From: SIG673 sp045638685
GTDB taxonomy: Bacteria; Bacillota; Clostridia; Oscillospirales; CAG-272
Reading direction: 5' to 3'
Length of the DNA: 55,979 bases
Assembly: GCA_045638685.1 (NCBI GenBank)
Contig: JAZUBT010000024.1
Location: 1 to 55,979, forward strand
Part shown: piece by piece, positions 25,221 through 33,559 of the stretch
Position numbering within the stretch: the first letter of the stretch is position 1
How the letters are laid out: every line of letters starts with the position of its first letter
Made by a program: the position numbers and the translations under genes
Notes under the pieces: model-generated
What the model was told of the DNA's origin: nothing
What the model saw: the letters and a program-made list of their open reading frames with translations, nothing else
Databases searched by the model: none

Positions 25221-26783
25221 TTGCGTACCACAAAGGATTTTATAAAAGACGGCATAATGCTTACCGTTACAATGCTTATTCTACGCACCGCGGGTGTCTT
25301 TTTCTCCGCGCGTCTCGCAATTTTAGCGGGTGCCTCGGTAATGGGACTTTACACACAGATAATGTCGGTGTACGGCTTTGCGGTTACCGCATCCGCCGCG
25401 GGTGTCAATCTCGGAGCAGTAAGAATAACCTCCGAAAACTACGGTGGGGGACGTTTTTCCGATATACGCTGCGGCGTTCACGAAAGCATTTCCTACTGTC
25501 TTAAGGCAGGTATAACGGTAAGCCTTATTTTTTATTTCGGCGCTCCCTTTTTCGGCGGCAGAATACTTGCCGACGCACGAACCGTATCCTCTCTCCGCGC
25601 GCTTGCGCTCGCTCTCCCCTTTATATCGGTTTCTAACGCGTTTCACGGCTATTTTCACGGTGTAAAGCGTATCTACAAAAGCGCCGCCGTCAGCCTTATA
25701 GAGCAGTTTGTGAGAATATGCGCCACCCTTTACGCCTTGACCGCCGTTGACGTTAAAAACACCGAGGCAGTATGTCTTACTCTTGTAATATGTAACGCCG
25801 CCTCGGAGGCTCTCTCCTGTCTTGTCCTCTTTATTCTCTATCTCTTTGACGTCAGACGGTTCCCTCGCTCCTACAAGCAGTCGAAAAGCATGCGAAGGCG
25901 TTTTATAGGTATTACCTTTCCCGTTGCCGTAAGCTCGCTTATCCGCTCGGGGCTTACCACCTCGGAGCATATTCTTATTCCGATAGGGCTTCGCGCGTTT
26001 GGTGCTGACAGCGAAACCGCACTTGCAAAATACGGTATAGTTTCCGGAATGGCACTTCCTATTCTTCTCTATCCCATGGCTCTGCTCTCAGCCTTTGCGT
26101 CGGTAACAATTTCCGAGCTTTCGGCAAGAGTTTCAGCCGGGGAAAGCAGGAAAAAGATAAACGCTACCGTTTCAAAGGGTGTCTCTCTCGCTCTTGTTTA
26201 CGGTATAGGCTGCAGCGCGATTATACGCTATTTTTCCGATGCCCTCGGGCACGCGGTGTATAACAGTGTAGATGCGGGAGAATTTCTCCGAATTATGGCA
26301 CCGCTTGTAATTTTTATGTATCTTGACCACATCTCCGACGGTATGCTTAAAGGTCTTGACAAGCAAAACTACGTAATGAAGGTCAATATTTTTGACGCCG
26401 CGCTGAGCGTGCTTTTCGCTATAATTCTTATACCGCGTTTCGGTATTTACGGATTTGTCGCGTCAATTTACATCTGCGAGTGTCTTAACTGTGTTTTCAG
26501 CTTCGGTATGCTTATGTTTAAAACCGGCTTTGGAATAAGCTTTTTAGACAGTCTTGCAATGCCGACCTTCTCGGTTATAGTGGCTATATGGCTGGTAACA
26601 GTTACAAACTTTATATTTTCTAAAATCGGGCTGCATTTTTTAACCGGAAGCGCCCCGTTTGGTATAGTGCTTTCGGCTATTTACTATTTCCTTTTCCTAA
26701 GGCTTACAGGTACGCTGAAGCATAGCAAAGGCTCGAAAGAGCAGGATAACGTCAGGTGCTTTAAAACCGGAACGGTTAAATAG
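25221..26783 (+). CDS. SpoVB-like polysaccharide/lipid flippase (MOP superfamily)
   Basis: The 520-residue protein is almost wholly hydrophobic, with roughly 12-14 membrane segments and the N-terminal pattern of the SpoVB/MurJ/Wzx group (FIKDGIMLTVTMLILRTAGV). Such proteins flip lipid-linked wall precursors; SpoVB acts in spore cortex formation. The start is taken as TTG 25221, with AAAGGA about 13 bases upstream, which is long. An in-frame ATG lies 12 codons in but has no ribosome site. The sigK gene elsewhere in the window makes a sporulation role plausible but not shown. Confidence 0.85.
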   Translation: MRTTKDFIKDGIMLTVTMLILRTAGVFFSARLAILAGASVMGLYTQIMSVYGFAVTASAAGVNLGAVRITSENYGGGRFSDIRCGVHESISYCLKAGITVSLIFYFGAPFFGGRILADARTVSSLRALALALPFISVSNAFHGYFHGVKRIYKSAAVSLIEQFVRICATLYALTAVDVKNTEAVCLTLVICNAASEALSCLVLFILYLFDVRRFPRSYKQSKSMRRRFIGITFPVAVSSLIRSGLTTSEHILIPIGLRAFGADSETALAKYGIVSGMALPILLYPMALLSAFASVTISELSARVSAGESRKKINATVSKGVSLALVYGIGCSAIIRYFSDALGHAVYNSVDAGEFLRIMAPLVIFMYLDHISDGMLKGLDKQNYVMKVNIFDAALSVLFAIILIPRFGIYGFVASIYICECLNCVFSFGMLMFKTGFGISFLDSLAMPTFSVIVAIWLVTVTNFIFSKIGLHFLTGSAPFGIVLSAIYYFLFLRLTGTLKHSKGSKEQDNVRCFKTGTVK

Positions 26784-26801
26784 GTGAAAAATCAGGGTTA
26801 T

Positions 26802-27812
26802 TTACAAATACATAGCGTAAAGCTTTAAGATCTCGGAGTACGGCGACGGGCTGTTTACCGTAATAACAAGATACTCGCTTTCTCCCTTGGTAAAAAGCAC
26901 CGCCGACCACTTTCCGCTTCCGACAGCCCCAACCTTACCGCCCGATATACCGTCAGCCTTTGCCTGTCCCTCGGTACAGTTTGATACGAAAAAATCGTTG
27001 GCAACGGTAAGATATACGCTGCTAAGCGCTTCGCTGCTCTTTATGGCAACAGCTTCGCTTGAGCAAAAAATTTCCTTTAGCCTCGTGTCGCTTAAAAACG
27101 ACTTTAACAAAACCGCGGTATCAAGCGCCGTGGTTTTTGATATTCCGTCCTCCTCTCCGCATACGCTTGCAAACGCCGTGCCCGTCATTTTCAGCTCATG
27201 GGCAAGAGCGTTAAGCTCTGAGACGAATGCCTCCTCGCTACCGCTGATATGTACGGCAAGAGTGTAAGCATAGGAGGAGCCTCTTTGATAAATCAAGCAC
27301 CTTAATATGTCCTTTACCATCATTTTCTTTCCCACAGAAAGCACGCTCGCAGATAACTGATAGTTCGGTCTTTTCTGCGCGCTCGCGGGACAAACAGCGA
27401 ACTCTGTCTCACTTATCCTGCCACTATCTATCGCTCTTGAAACAAGCAAGGCAGTAGCAAAAACGGACAAATCTCCGCAACTAATTACCTTTTCTTTTTC
27501 TTTTTGTGCAATTATTTTCATATTAGTAATATCGCAAAACAATGCACTTTCCGCGCTCACCTCTCCCGAGACGTCCTTTGCGCCCTCATCGGAAAATATT
27601 TTTTCCCCCTCGTTTTTTCCCGGTGTTGGCACCGCTCCAGTTTGAACCGTCTCACCGGCACCCTCACCCGAATTTTCGTCGGGAGTTTTTAACGCGCTGA
27701 TAGCCTCATATCCTTTAAATCCCCCAAAGGTTAAGATAAGCGCCATTACCGCCGATATGATTTTCGAGCCTACTCTCGGCGTTAAAGCATCAAAAATTCT
27801 GTATATATTCAT
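26802..27812 (-). CDS. Degenerate S11 (D-Ala-D-Ala carboxypeptidase-like) membrane-anchored protein
   Basis: The 336-residue protein has an N-terminal anchor (about 17-37), a Pro/Gly/Glu-rich linker (45-90) and an S11-type serine-peptidase fold. The alignable landmarks have lost the catalytic triad motifs. The SxxK position reads SCGDLSV with no lysine. The SxN position reads GSSYAYTLAVHISGS. The KTG position reads DGISGGKVG. It is probably a non-enzymatic penicillin-binding-protein homologue, perhaps wall-binding or regulatory. AAGGAG precedes the ATG. It lies downstream of the recombinase on the same strand but beyond a hairpin terminator. Confidence 0.75.
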   Translation of the reverse strand: MNIYRIFDALTPRVGSKIISAVMALILTFGGFKGYEAISALKTPDENSGEGAGETVQTGAVPTPGKNEGEKIFSDEGAKDVSGEVSAESALFCDITNMKIIAQKEKEKVISCGDLSVFATALLVSRAIDSGRISETEFAVCPASAQKRPNYQLSASVLSVGKKMMVKDILRCLIYQRGSSYAYTLAVHISGSEEAFVSELNALAHELKMTGTAFASVCGEEDGISKTTALDTAVLLKSFLSDTRLKEIFCSSEAVAIKSSEALSSVYLTVANDFFVSNCTEGQAKADGISGGKVGAVGSGKWSAVLFTKGESEYLVITVNSPSPYSEILKLYAMYL

Positions 27813-27965
27813 TTATCGCTTCTCCTTGTCTTTCTTATGCGCAACGGTTTTTAATTAAATTGATGCTCACACAGAGCCTTCTGCATCTTTTTTCTTTATT
27901 TTTTATAAAAAACTCGCTTTTTTACTGTTATAAAAGCTTTTTCTGTCGATTTACACGTATAACAC

Positions 27966-27993
27966 AAACGCTCCGACTGCTGTCGGAGCGTTT
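27966..27993. terminator. Hairpin between the recombinase and S11-like genes
   Basis: A perfect 12-bp stem (AAACGCTCCGAC and GTCGGAGCGTTT) with a TGCT loop follows the recombinase stop codon. The U-tract on the minus strand is interrupted (TTTGTGTTA), so termination may be partial. Confidence 0.65.
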
Positions 27994-28028
27994 ATTAAGG
28001 TTTTACTGGTAGCTAAAATAGGAAAACG

Positions 28029-29036
28029 TTACTTTTCACCGTTAAGCTTAATTTCTGAAAGCGGGTTTTCCATCATAGCGTTTTTCATACTTTCATCGCT
28101 TACGTGGGTATATATCTGTGTGGTATTAAGCTGCTCGTGTCCGAGAATGTCCTTTAAAACTCTTACGTCAACCTTTCCCGTTCTATACATAAGCGTTGCC
28201 GCCGTGTGTCTGAGCTTGTGCGTTGAATAGTGCTTGTTTTCAAGTCCCGCCTCATTAAGATACTTTTTAACAAGCCACTGAACCGTTTTTTTGCTTATTC
28301 TGTTATGCTGACGGGAGCTTATAAAGAGCGCGTTCTTGTCCTTGATTTCTGTATCGGCGTTTCTTACCGGCAGATATTCGAGTATAGCTTCCTTACACGC
28401 GTTGTTTAAGTATATCATTCTTTCCTTTGCGCCCTTACCGAGAACTCTTACCGAGGTAAGCTCTCTGTCAAAATCGGTAAGACTTAAGCCGCAAAGCTCG
28501 GAAAGACGCATTCCGCAGTTAAGAAAAAGGGTAAGTATAGCAAAGTCTCTTTCCTTTGTTTTTGACAGGGAATCATTTTTTACCGCCTTTAAAAGCTCTA
28601 CCGATTCATCAAGAGAAAGAAACTTAGGCAGCGGCGCTCTCGCTGAGGGCGCGTCAATATCCTTTGCGGGGTTGTCCTCAAGCTCCTTTACCACTACTGT
28701 AAGATATTTAAAAAAAGACTTTATCGCGGTAAGCTTTCTCGCTCTCGCGCCCGCCTTGTTTCCCCTTTTATCTGCGGCATAGGTTAAAAATCCGTATATG
28801 TGAAGCGGCTTTATTTTCTTCAAAAACGTCGCGTCAATCTCGGAAATATCTACCTTAACGTAGTCCTTCGGCTCGGTTGAAAGTCCGTCAAGCCTTGCCT
28901 TTACGTAGCAAAGAAAAAGTATTAAATCGTTTTGATACTGCTCCACCGTTCTTTCGGAGCGGTTTCTTATTATTCTTATGTATTCCGAATAATTTATAAG
29001 TAGCTCCGGAGGACTGCACTGCAAATTCTTATGCAT
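28029..29036 (-). CDS. Tyrosine recombinase, XerC/XerD type
   Basis: The 335-residue protein has an N-terminal SAM-like DNA-binding domain (YSEYIRIIRNRSERTVEQYQ). The catalytic domain has the full set of residues: Arg in GMRLSELCGL, Lys in GKGAKERM, HxxR in HKLRHTAA, His in LGHEQLNTTQ and Tyr in IYTHV. It may resolve chromosome dimers or be a free-standing integrase; no attachment site or mobile element is apparent. I choose the ATG at 29036 because of a strong AAAGGAAAGG. An in-frame ATG at 29123 with AAGG is a possible longer start. The frame from 29162 begins upstream of the predicted transcription start. Confidence 0.92.
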   Translation of the reverse strand: MHKNLQCSPPELLINYSEYIRIIRNRSERTVEQYQNDLILFLCYVKARLDGLSTEPKDYVKVDISEIDATFLKKIKPLHIYGFLTYAADKRGNKAGARARKLTAIKSFFKYLTVVVKELEDNPAKDIDAPSARAPLPKFLSLDESVELLKAVKNDSLSKTKERDFAILTLFLNCGMRLSELCGLSLTDFDRELTSVRVLGKGAKERMIYLNNACKEAILEYLPVRNADTEIKDKNALFISSRQHNRISKKTVQWLVKKYLNEAGLENKHYSTHKLRHTAATLMYRTGKVDVRVLKDILGHEQLNTTQIYTHVSDESMKNAMMENPLSEIKLNGEK

Positions 29037-29150
29037 CGACTTAACCTTTCCTTTCTGCTTCACTGTTACCGCATAACGCCTCGTAAAACAGATATTCTGT
29101 TTCCGAATTTCGTCGAAAGCCATGTTAAACCTTGCGCGCGGTGTAACAAC

Positions 29151-29179
29151 ATTATAACACAAAGAAGGTGTGAATACAA
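29151..29179 (-). promoter_or_regulatory. Promoter of the tyrosine recombinase gene
   Basis: On the minus strand, TTGTAT (29179-29174), a 17-base spacer and a perfect TATAAT (29156-29151) with an extended -10 TG give a start near 29144. The leader is about 108 bases. Confidence 0.6.
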
Positions 29180-29410
29180 GGATTTTCTGTCGAATTTAAA
29201 AAAGTTTTTATTTTTCTTTTATTTTAACGAAATTCAAAAAGCTGAAAACCGATGTAAATAATTTGTTAAAAAAAACGTTTTTCTATTTTATTTTTGTACA
29301 TTATATTATATAATGATGTAAACTGTCGAAAACATTTTTCACAGCTTATAGGCTAATGCAGAGCACTGCAAAATATCTAACTTATATTTAAAACGAAAGG
29401 ACTTAACACT
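29180..29410. other. AT-rich divergent spacer before the nucleotidyltransferase gene
   Basis: The 374-base gap between the recombinase start (29036) and the ATG at 29411 holds the recombinase leader and promoter on the left and a strongly AT-rich stretch on the right. A TATAAT at 29309-29314 is a likely -10 for the rightward gene, but no good -35 is correctly spaced. No ORF or RNA gene was recognised. Confidence 0.45.
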
Positions 29411-30310
29411 ATGACTCTTGTTGTTCTTGCAGCGGGAATGGCATCTCGCTACGGCGGATTAAAGCAGATAGATCCTATCACCGCAACCGGTGAATTTATT
29501 ATAGATTTTTCAATATACGACGCATATAAAGCAGGCTTTGACCGCGTTGTTTTTGTAATTAAAAAAGAAAACCTTGAAATATTCAAGGAAACGGTTGGTG
29601 TTCGCGCCGAGCGTTACCTGAAGGTTGAATACGCCTTCCAGGAAATGAGCGACATTCCGGAAAAATACCTCTCTTTAGTCCCCGAAAGACTTAAGCCCTT
29701 CGGAACCTCTCACGCGCTTCTTGCCACGAGAAACATTATAAATGATAATTTCGCGGTAATCAACGCTGACGATTTTTACGGCCGCGATGCATTCGTACAG
29801 CTTGCAAAGCATCTCTCGACAGCTAAATCTGCCAAAAAGCTCAATATCTGTATGATAGGCTACGTTCTTAAAAACACTCTTACAGACAACGGCTCGGTTT
29901 CAAGAGGCGTATGCAATACGTCTGCGGACGGAATGCTTGTTGACATAGACGAAAGAACGAAGATATTTAAAACCGACAGTGGCGCTGAATATGAGGAAAA
30001 CGGTGTAAGAACCCCGCTTTCTCCCGATTCCGTCGTTTCAATGAACTGTTGGGGCTTCACACCTGATGTATTTGAGCACGTTTCGTCGGGCTTTGAGAAA
30101 TTCCTCGCTTCCTCTCCCGAGCCTAAGGCGGAATACTATCTTCCCTTATCCGTAAAAGAGCTGATAGCCGACGACAAAGCCGAGGTTAAGGTTTATAAGA
30201 CCGATGCAAAATGGTTTGGTGTAACCTACAAGGAGGATAAGCCTGCGGTTATGGAAGGAATTAAAAAGCAAATTGATGCAGGTATTTATCCCGCCCCCCT
30301 GTGGAAATAA
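29411..30310 (+). CDS. Sugar-phosphate nucleotidyltransferase (NTP_transferase family)
   Basis: The 299-residue protein starts with the nucleotide-binding signature LAAGMASRYGGLKQ. The metal-binding acidic motif INADDFYG lies around residue 117. The rest follows the GT-A-like pyrophosphorylase fold. It would join an NTP to a sugar 1-phosphate to make an activated sugar for wall or polysaccharide synthesis; which sugar and base are used is unclear. AAAGGA lies ten bases before the ATG. It stands alone between a divergent recombinase and a long gap before serC. Confidence 0.85.
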   Translation: MTLVVLAAGMASRYGGLKQIDPITATGEFIIDFSIYDAYKAGFDRVVFVIKKENLEIFKETVGVRAERYLKVEYAFQEMSDIPEKYLSLVPERLKPFGTSHALLATRNIINDNFAVINADDFYGRDAFVQLAKHLSTAKSAKKLNICMIGYVLKNTLTDNGSVSRGVCNTSADGMLVDIDERTKIFKTDSGAEYEENGVRTPLSPDSVVSMNCWGFTPDVFEHVSSGFEKFLASSPEPKAEYYLPLSVKELIADDKAEVKVYKTDAKWFGVTYKEDKPAVMEGIKKQIDAGIYPAPLWK

Positions 30311-30582
30311 GAATAGCAATATTTTTCTATTCTCCCGTGTGTTAAAACACAAATACACTATTTGCAGCATGGTTTAAATATCACAGCCGTTATTTTTTCA
30401 GCTATGCTTAAACGCCTAACGGAAGAAAACAGAGATAAAATCGAAATGAATATAAAAAAATAGTCAAAAGCTTTGGGATTGATTCTGAAAATATTGCTTA
30501 TACCGAAATTACTTATTTTTAAACTCTGCCAAACCGTTTATATTATTCGTTTTGGCAAAGGAGTTTAACCTTATTAACCTAC
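30311..30582. other. Gap with hairpins and a possible broken small ORF
   Basis: No intact gene is seen. Small inverted repeats occur at about 30312-30332 (GAATAG and CTATTC) and 30516-30562 (TGCCAAA and TTTGGCA arms). A frame from ATG 30404 runs 19 codons and stops at 30461-30463, just after a run of seven A residues. One extra A would extend it to 39 codons, ending at TAA near 30522. This may be the tail of a decayed small gene, or chance. Confidence 0.35.
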
Positions 30583-30622
30583 CGCCCGCGACACGGAATC
30601 CGTGTAACGCGGGCGTTTTTTT
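30583..30622 (+). terminator. Strong compound hairpin terminator
   Basis: Outer arms CGCCCGCG (30583-30590) and CGCGGGCG (30608-30615) enclose an inner palindrome ACACGGAATCCGTGT, with seven T residues after. It lies 270 bases past the nucleotidyltransferase stop, so the gene has either a long 3' region or an unrecognised transcript between. Confidence 0.9.
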
Positions 30623-30814
30623 GCCGCATATATAAAATCACATTTCGGAAAGGTAGTTCATTTCCTTTTTAATTTTCATATTTATATTATACATGAGGTG
30701 CGCCGCGAGGTAAATCCTTTACGGTAATTTTACCTACACGGCTCTTTTCCTTCTTTTCCACGGCAAAAAAGAGATATTTTTCTTAAAAATTTTGTTATTT
30801 TTTTATAAAACCTA
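30623..30814. other. AT-rich spacer upstream of the serC promoter
   Basis: No ORF, tRNA or T-box-like consensus was recognised. A short direct GAGGTAAAT/GGTAATTTTACC stretch near 30707-30733 can form a small hairpin. Confidence 0.35.
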
Positions 30815-30843
30815 TTGACTTACGTCGTTAAAAGGCTTATAAT
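30815..30843 (+). promoter_or_regulatory. Sigma-A promoter of serC-serA
   Basis: TTGACT (30815-30820), a 17-base spacer and TATAAT (30838-30843) lie 52 bases before the serC ATG. The leader is short, which leaves no room for a T-box or other long riboregulator. Confidence 0.8.
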
Positions 30844-30894
30844 AATAAGGAATTATTAAATTAACTTATTTAACTTTTATGGAGGTTACAAAAA

Positions 30895-31986
30895 ATGAGC
30901 AGAGTATTTAATTTTTCGGCAGGTCCTTCCATGCTTCCCGTACCCGTTCTTGAAACGGCGGCAAGAGAGATGCTTGACTACAATGGCAGCGGTATGTCCG
31001 TTATGGAAATGAGCCATCGCTCCCCCGTTTACGAGGCAATAATAAAAGAGGCTGAGGCAGGTCTTCGCAAGCTTATGAATATACCGGACAACTACAAGGT
31101 CCTTTTCATGCAGGGCGGCGCTTCCACGCAGTTCGCAGCCGTTCCGCTTAACCTTATCGGAAAAACCGGCAAGGCCGACTACGTTGTTTCCGGACAGTTC
31201 TCCGGCAAGGCTTTCAAGGAAGCTCAGAAGCTTGGCTTCGACGTAAAATCCATCGCATCCTCCAAGGACACCAACTTTGACCGTGTTCCCGTTATAACGA
31301 AGGATATGATTTCTCCCGACGCTTCCTACGTTCACATCTGCTTTAATAACACCATTTACGGAACCAAGTATTCTTATATTCCCGACACGGGCGATATTCC
31401 GCTCGTAGCCGATATGTCCTCCTGCATAATCTCCGAGCCTATCGACGTAAGTAAGTTCGGCGTTATCTACGCAGGCGCTCAGAAAAACATGGCTCCCGCA
31501 GGTGTAACCCTCGTTATTGTTCGCGAGGATCTTCTCGGATACGCTAAAGAGGATATGCCCTCTATGCTCGATTGGAAGCTTATGGCTGACAACGATTCTA
31601 TGTACAACACTCCCCCCTGCTATTCTATCTACGTAGCAAAGCTCGTTTACGACTGGATTCTCGGTCTCGGCGGTCTTGACAAGATGCAGGAAATGAATAT
31701 AAAGAAGGCTATGTACCTCTATGACTATCTCGACAGTCAGGACTACTACATCGCTCCCGTTCAGAAGGACTCCCGTTCTCTTATGAACGTAACCTTCGTA
31801 ACCGGAGTTGAGGAGCTTGACAAGAAGTTCCCGAGCGAGGCTGCTAAGGCCGGTCTTGTAAACCTCAAGGGACACAGAAGCGTAGGCGGTATGAGAGCGT
31901 CCATCTACAACGCTATGCCCTACGAAGGCGTTGTAAAGCTTGTTGACTTCATGAAGGAGTTTGCAAAGAACAACCCGAAAAAGTAA
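30895..31986 (+). CDS. serC: Phosphoserine aminotransferase
   Basis: SerC converts 3-phosphohydroxypyruvate and glutamate to phosphoserine, the second step of serine synthesis, using PLP. The 363-residue protein shows the class-V aminotransferase features of SerC: the N-terminal FNFSAGPSMLP, the phosphate-binding MQGGASTQF, the PLP lysine in YAGAQKNMAPAG, and the C-terminal GHRSVGGMRASIYNA. Length is as expected. A GGAGG site eight bases upstream supports the start. serA, the preceding pathway step, follows on the same strand after 158 bases, so the two form a biosynthetic unit from the promoter at 30815. Confidence 0.97.
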   Translation: MSRVFNFSAGPSMLPVPVLETAAREMLDYNGSGMSVMEMSHRSPVYEAIIKEAEAGLRKLMNIPDNYKVLFMQGGASTQFAAVPLNLIGKTGKADYVVSGQFSGKAFKEAQKLGFDVKSIASSKDTNFDRVPVITKDMISPDASYVHICFNNTIYGTKYSYIPDTGDIPLVADMSSCIISEPIDVSKFGVIYAGAQKNMAPAGVTLVIVREDLLGYAKEDMPSMLDWKLMADNDSMYNTPPCYSIYVAKLVYDWILGLGGLDKMQEMNIKKAMYLYDYLDSQDYYIAPVQKDSRSLMNVTFVTGVEELDKKFPSEAAKAGLVNLKGHRSVGGMRASIYNAMPYEGVVKLVDFMKEFAKNNPKK

Positions 31987-32144
31987 TTTTCGGTTAAAGC
32001 ATTGCATTAAATTAAATTGGTATCGCCGATATTACGTTAAAACGTTAGCTTGGCATTACGTTAAAGCTTTTTTCGTGCGCCGGCAGGTGCCGTATTCATT
32101 AAAACAGCTACATCACATTAAATTGAAAGGCATGGTTATTAGTT

Positions 32145-33287
32145 ATGTATAATGTCCGACTTATGAATAAAATCGCCAAAATCGGAACCGATAATTTCGA
32201 TCCGGCAAAATACACCGTAGCAGAGGAAATCGAAAATCCGAGCGCGCTTCTCGTACGTTCGGCAGACCTTCACGAGTTTGATTTTCCCGCTTCCGTTAAA
32301 GCGGTAGCAAGAGCCGGTGCGGGCGTAAATAACATTCCGCTCGACAAATGCGCCGATAACGGTATCGTTGTTTTCAACACCCCCGGAGCTAACGCAAACG
32401 GAGTTAAGGAGATAGTCATCTCCGCGCTCTTCCTCGCGTCCCGAGACATCGTAGGCGGAATCGAGTGGGCAAAAACCCTTAAGGGCGACGCCGATGCGGC
32501 AAAGAAGGTTGAAAAGGGAAAGTCCCAGTTCGCAGGCTGTGAAATCCTCGGCAAAACCCTCGGTGTTATCGGACTTGGAGCTATCGGACGTCTCGTAGCT
32601 AACGCCGCGGACGCCCTCGGAATGAAGGTTATCGGATACGATCCGTATCTTTCCGATGCCGCTAAGGCTCTTCTTGCTCCCGACGTTAAGACCGCTAACA
32701 GCTACGATGAAATCTACGCGGCGGCTGACTATATAACCCTTCACATTCCGGCAACTGCCGAGACAAAGGGTATGTTTAACGCTTCTGTATTTGCAAAAAC
32801 GAAGGACGGAGTTAAGCTTCTTAACTTCTCCCGTGCCGACCTTGTAAACAGCGCTGATATTATTGCTGCTCTCGAAAGCGGCAAGGTAGCAAAATACATA
32901 GTTGACTTCCCCACCGCCGAGATTATCGACGCACACAAGAACATAGTAGCAATTCCGCACCTTGGCGCTTCCACCGAGGAGTCCGAGGATAACTGCGCGG
33001 TTATGGCTGTAAAGCAGATTATAGATTACTTTGAAAACGGAAACCTCGTTAACGCGGTAACCTATCCCCGTCTCGTTCTTGACAGAAAGGGTGCAAATCG
33101 TATCTGCGTACTCTCCAAGAATGCTGACGCAGCCAAGATAGCTGCTGCTGTTGGCTCGTGTGTTCAGAGCGCAAGTGCCGTTAAGGGCGCGTACGGATAC
33201 GCTGTATATGACGTAGATGCGGCTTCCGACGACACTGTAAACGCTATCAAGGCTATAAGCGGTGTTATAGCGGTTAACGTTATATAA
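32145..33287 (+). CDS. serA: D-3-phosphoglycerate dehydrogenase
   Basis: SerA oxidises 3-phosphoglycerate with NAD, the first step of serine synthesis. The 380-residue protein has the NAD loop GVIGLGAIG, the catalytic Arg in NFSRADLVN, the catalytic His in IPHLGASTEESE, and a short C-terminal ACT-like domain. The glutamate region reads VDFPTAEI, as in the shorter Clostridia/Bacteroidetes SerA type. The ribosome site is poor: AAAGG is 14 bases before the ATG, and a six-codon frame starting at 32132 overlaps the start. Translation may therefore be modulated. A terminator follows. Confidence 0.95.
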   Translation: MYNVRLMNKIAKIGTDNFDPAKYTVAEEIENPSALLVRSADLHEFDFPASVKAVARAGAGVNNIPLDKCADNGIVVFNTPGANANGVKEIVISALFLASRDIVGGIEWAKTLKGDADAAKKVEKGKSQFAGCEILGKTLGVIGLGAIGRLVANAADALGMKVIGYDPYLSDAAKALLAPDVKTANSYDEIYAAADYITLHIPATAETKGMFNASVFAKTKDGVKLLNFSRADLVNSADIIAALESGKVAKYIVDFPTAEIIDAHKNIVAIPHLGASTEESEDNCAVMAVKQIIDYFENGNLVNAVTYPRLVLDRKGANRICVLSKNADAAKIAAAVGSCVQSASAVKGAYGYAVYDVDAASDDTVNAIKAISGVIAVNVI

Positions 33288-33301
33288 AAAATAATATTAT
33301 G

Positions 33302-33342
33302 ACAACGCAGGTTGTTTTTACGCAATCTGCGTTGTTTATTTT
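33302..33342 (+). terminator. Intrinsic terminator after serA
   Basis: The arms ACAACGCAG (33302-33310) and CTGCGTTGT (33327-33335) are followed by TTATTTT. Confidence 0.85.
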
Positions 33343-33376
33343 ACTAAATTTTTTTTATCTTTTTGAACAAAAACCC

Positions 33377-33405
33377 TTGACAAAAGGATTTTTTTGTGAT
33401 ATAAT
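33377..33405 (+). promoter_or_regulatory. Consensus sigma-A promoter of infC-rpmI-rplT
   Basis: A perfect TTGACA (33377-33382), a 17-base spacer and a perfect TATAAT (33400-33405) make this the strongest promoter in the window, as expected for a ribosomal protein operon. Confidence 0.92.
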
Positions 33406-33411
33406 ACCAAA

Positions 33412-33559
33412 GAACAAAGAAGCAGAACTCTCCGTTCTCACCTGCGAAACATAGATTTACGTCGGGTTAATATCGGTAATTCCTACTTTTGGAATACCTT
33501 TGCGGTTGCGGGGAGATTTTGGATCTTTGCCGCATTTTTTATTTCATTGGGGGTGTTTT
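33412..33559 (+). promoter_or_regulatory. Attenuator-like infC leader (L20-leader-type candidate)
   Basis: The leader of about 148 bases contains a hairpin GGTAATTCC and GGAATACC (33475-33498). A terminator-like hairpin TGCGG (33501-33505) and CCGCA (33530-33534) follows, with an inner AGAT/ATCT stem and six T residues (33535-33540), all before the infC ribosome site. In Bacillus the same operon is repressed by L20 through premature termination in its leader. The layout here fits that mechanism; L20 binding itself is inferred. Confidence 0.65.

Noticed and set aside
27813..29410. Integrative element around the tyrosine recombinase
   Set aside because: No tRNA, attachment repeats, excisionase, relaxase or phage genes are nearby. 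The recombinase looks like a chromosomal XerC/D-type gene.
30623..30894. T-box or riboswitch upstream of serC
   Set aside because: The promoter lies only 52 bases before the ATG, leaving too short a leader, and no T-box consensus was seen.
30886..32007. Long open frame on the minus strand opposite serC (373 codons)
   Set aside because: It is a shadow of the serC coding sequence, has no ribosome site and no family resemblance, and serC on the other strand is certain.
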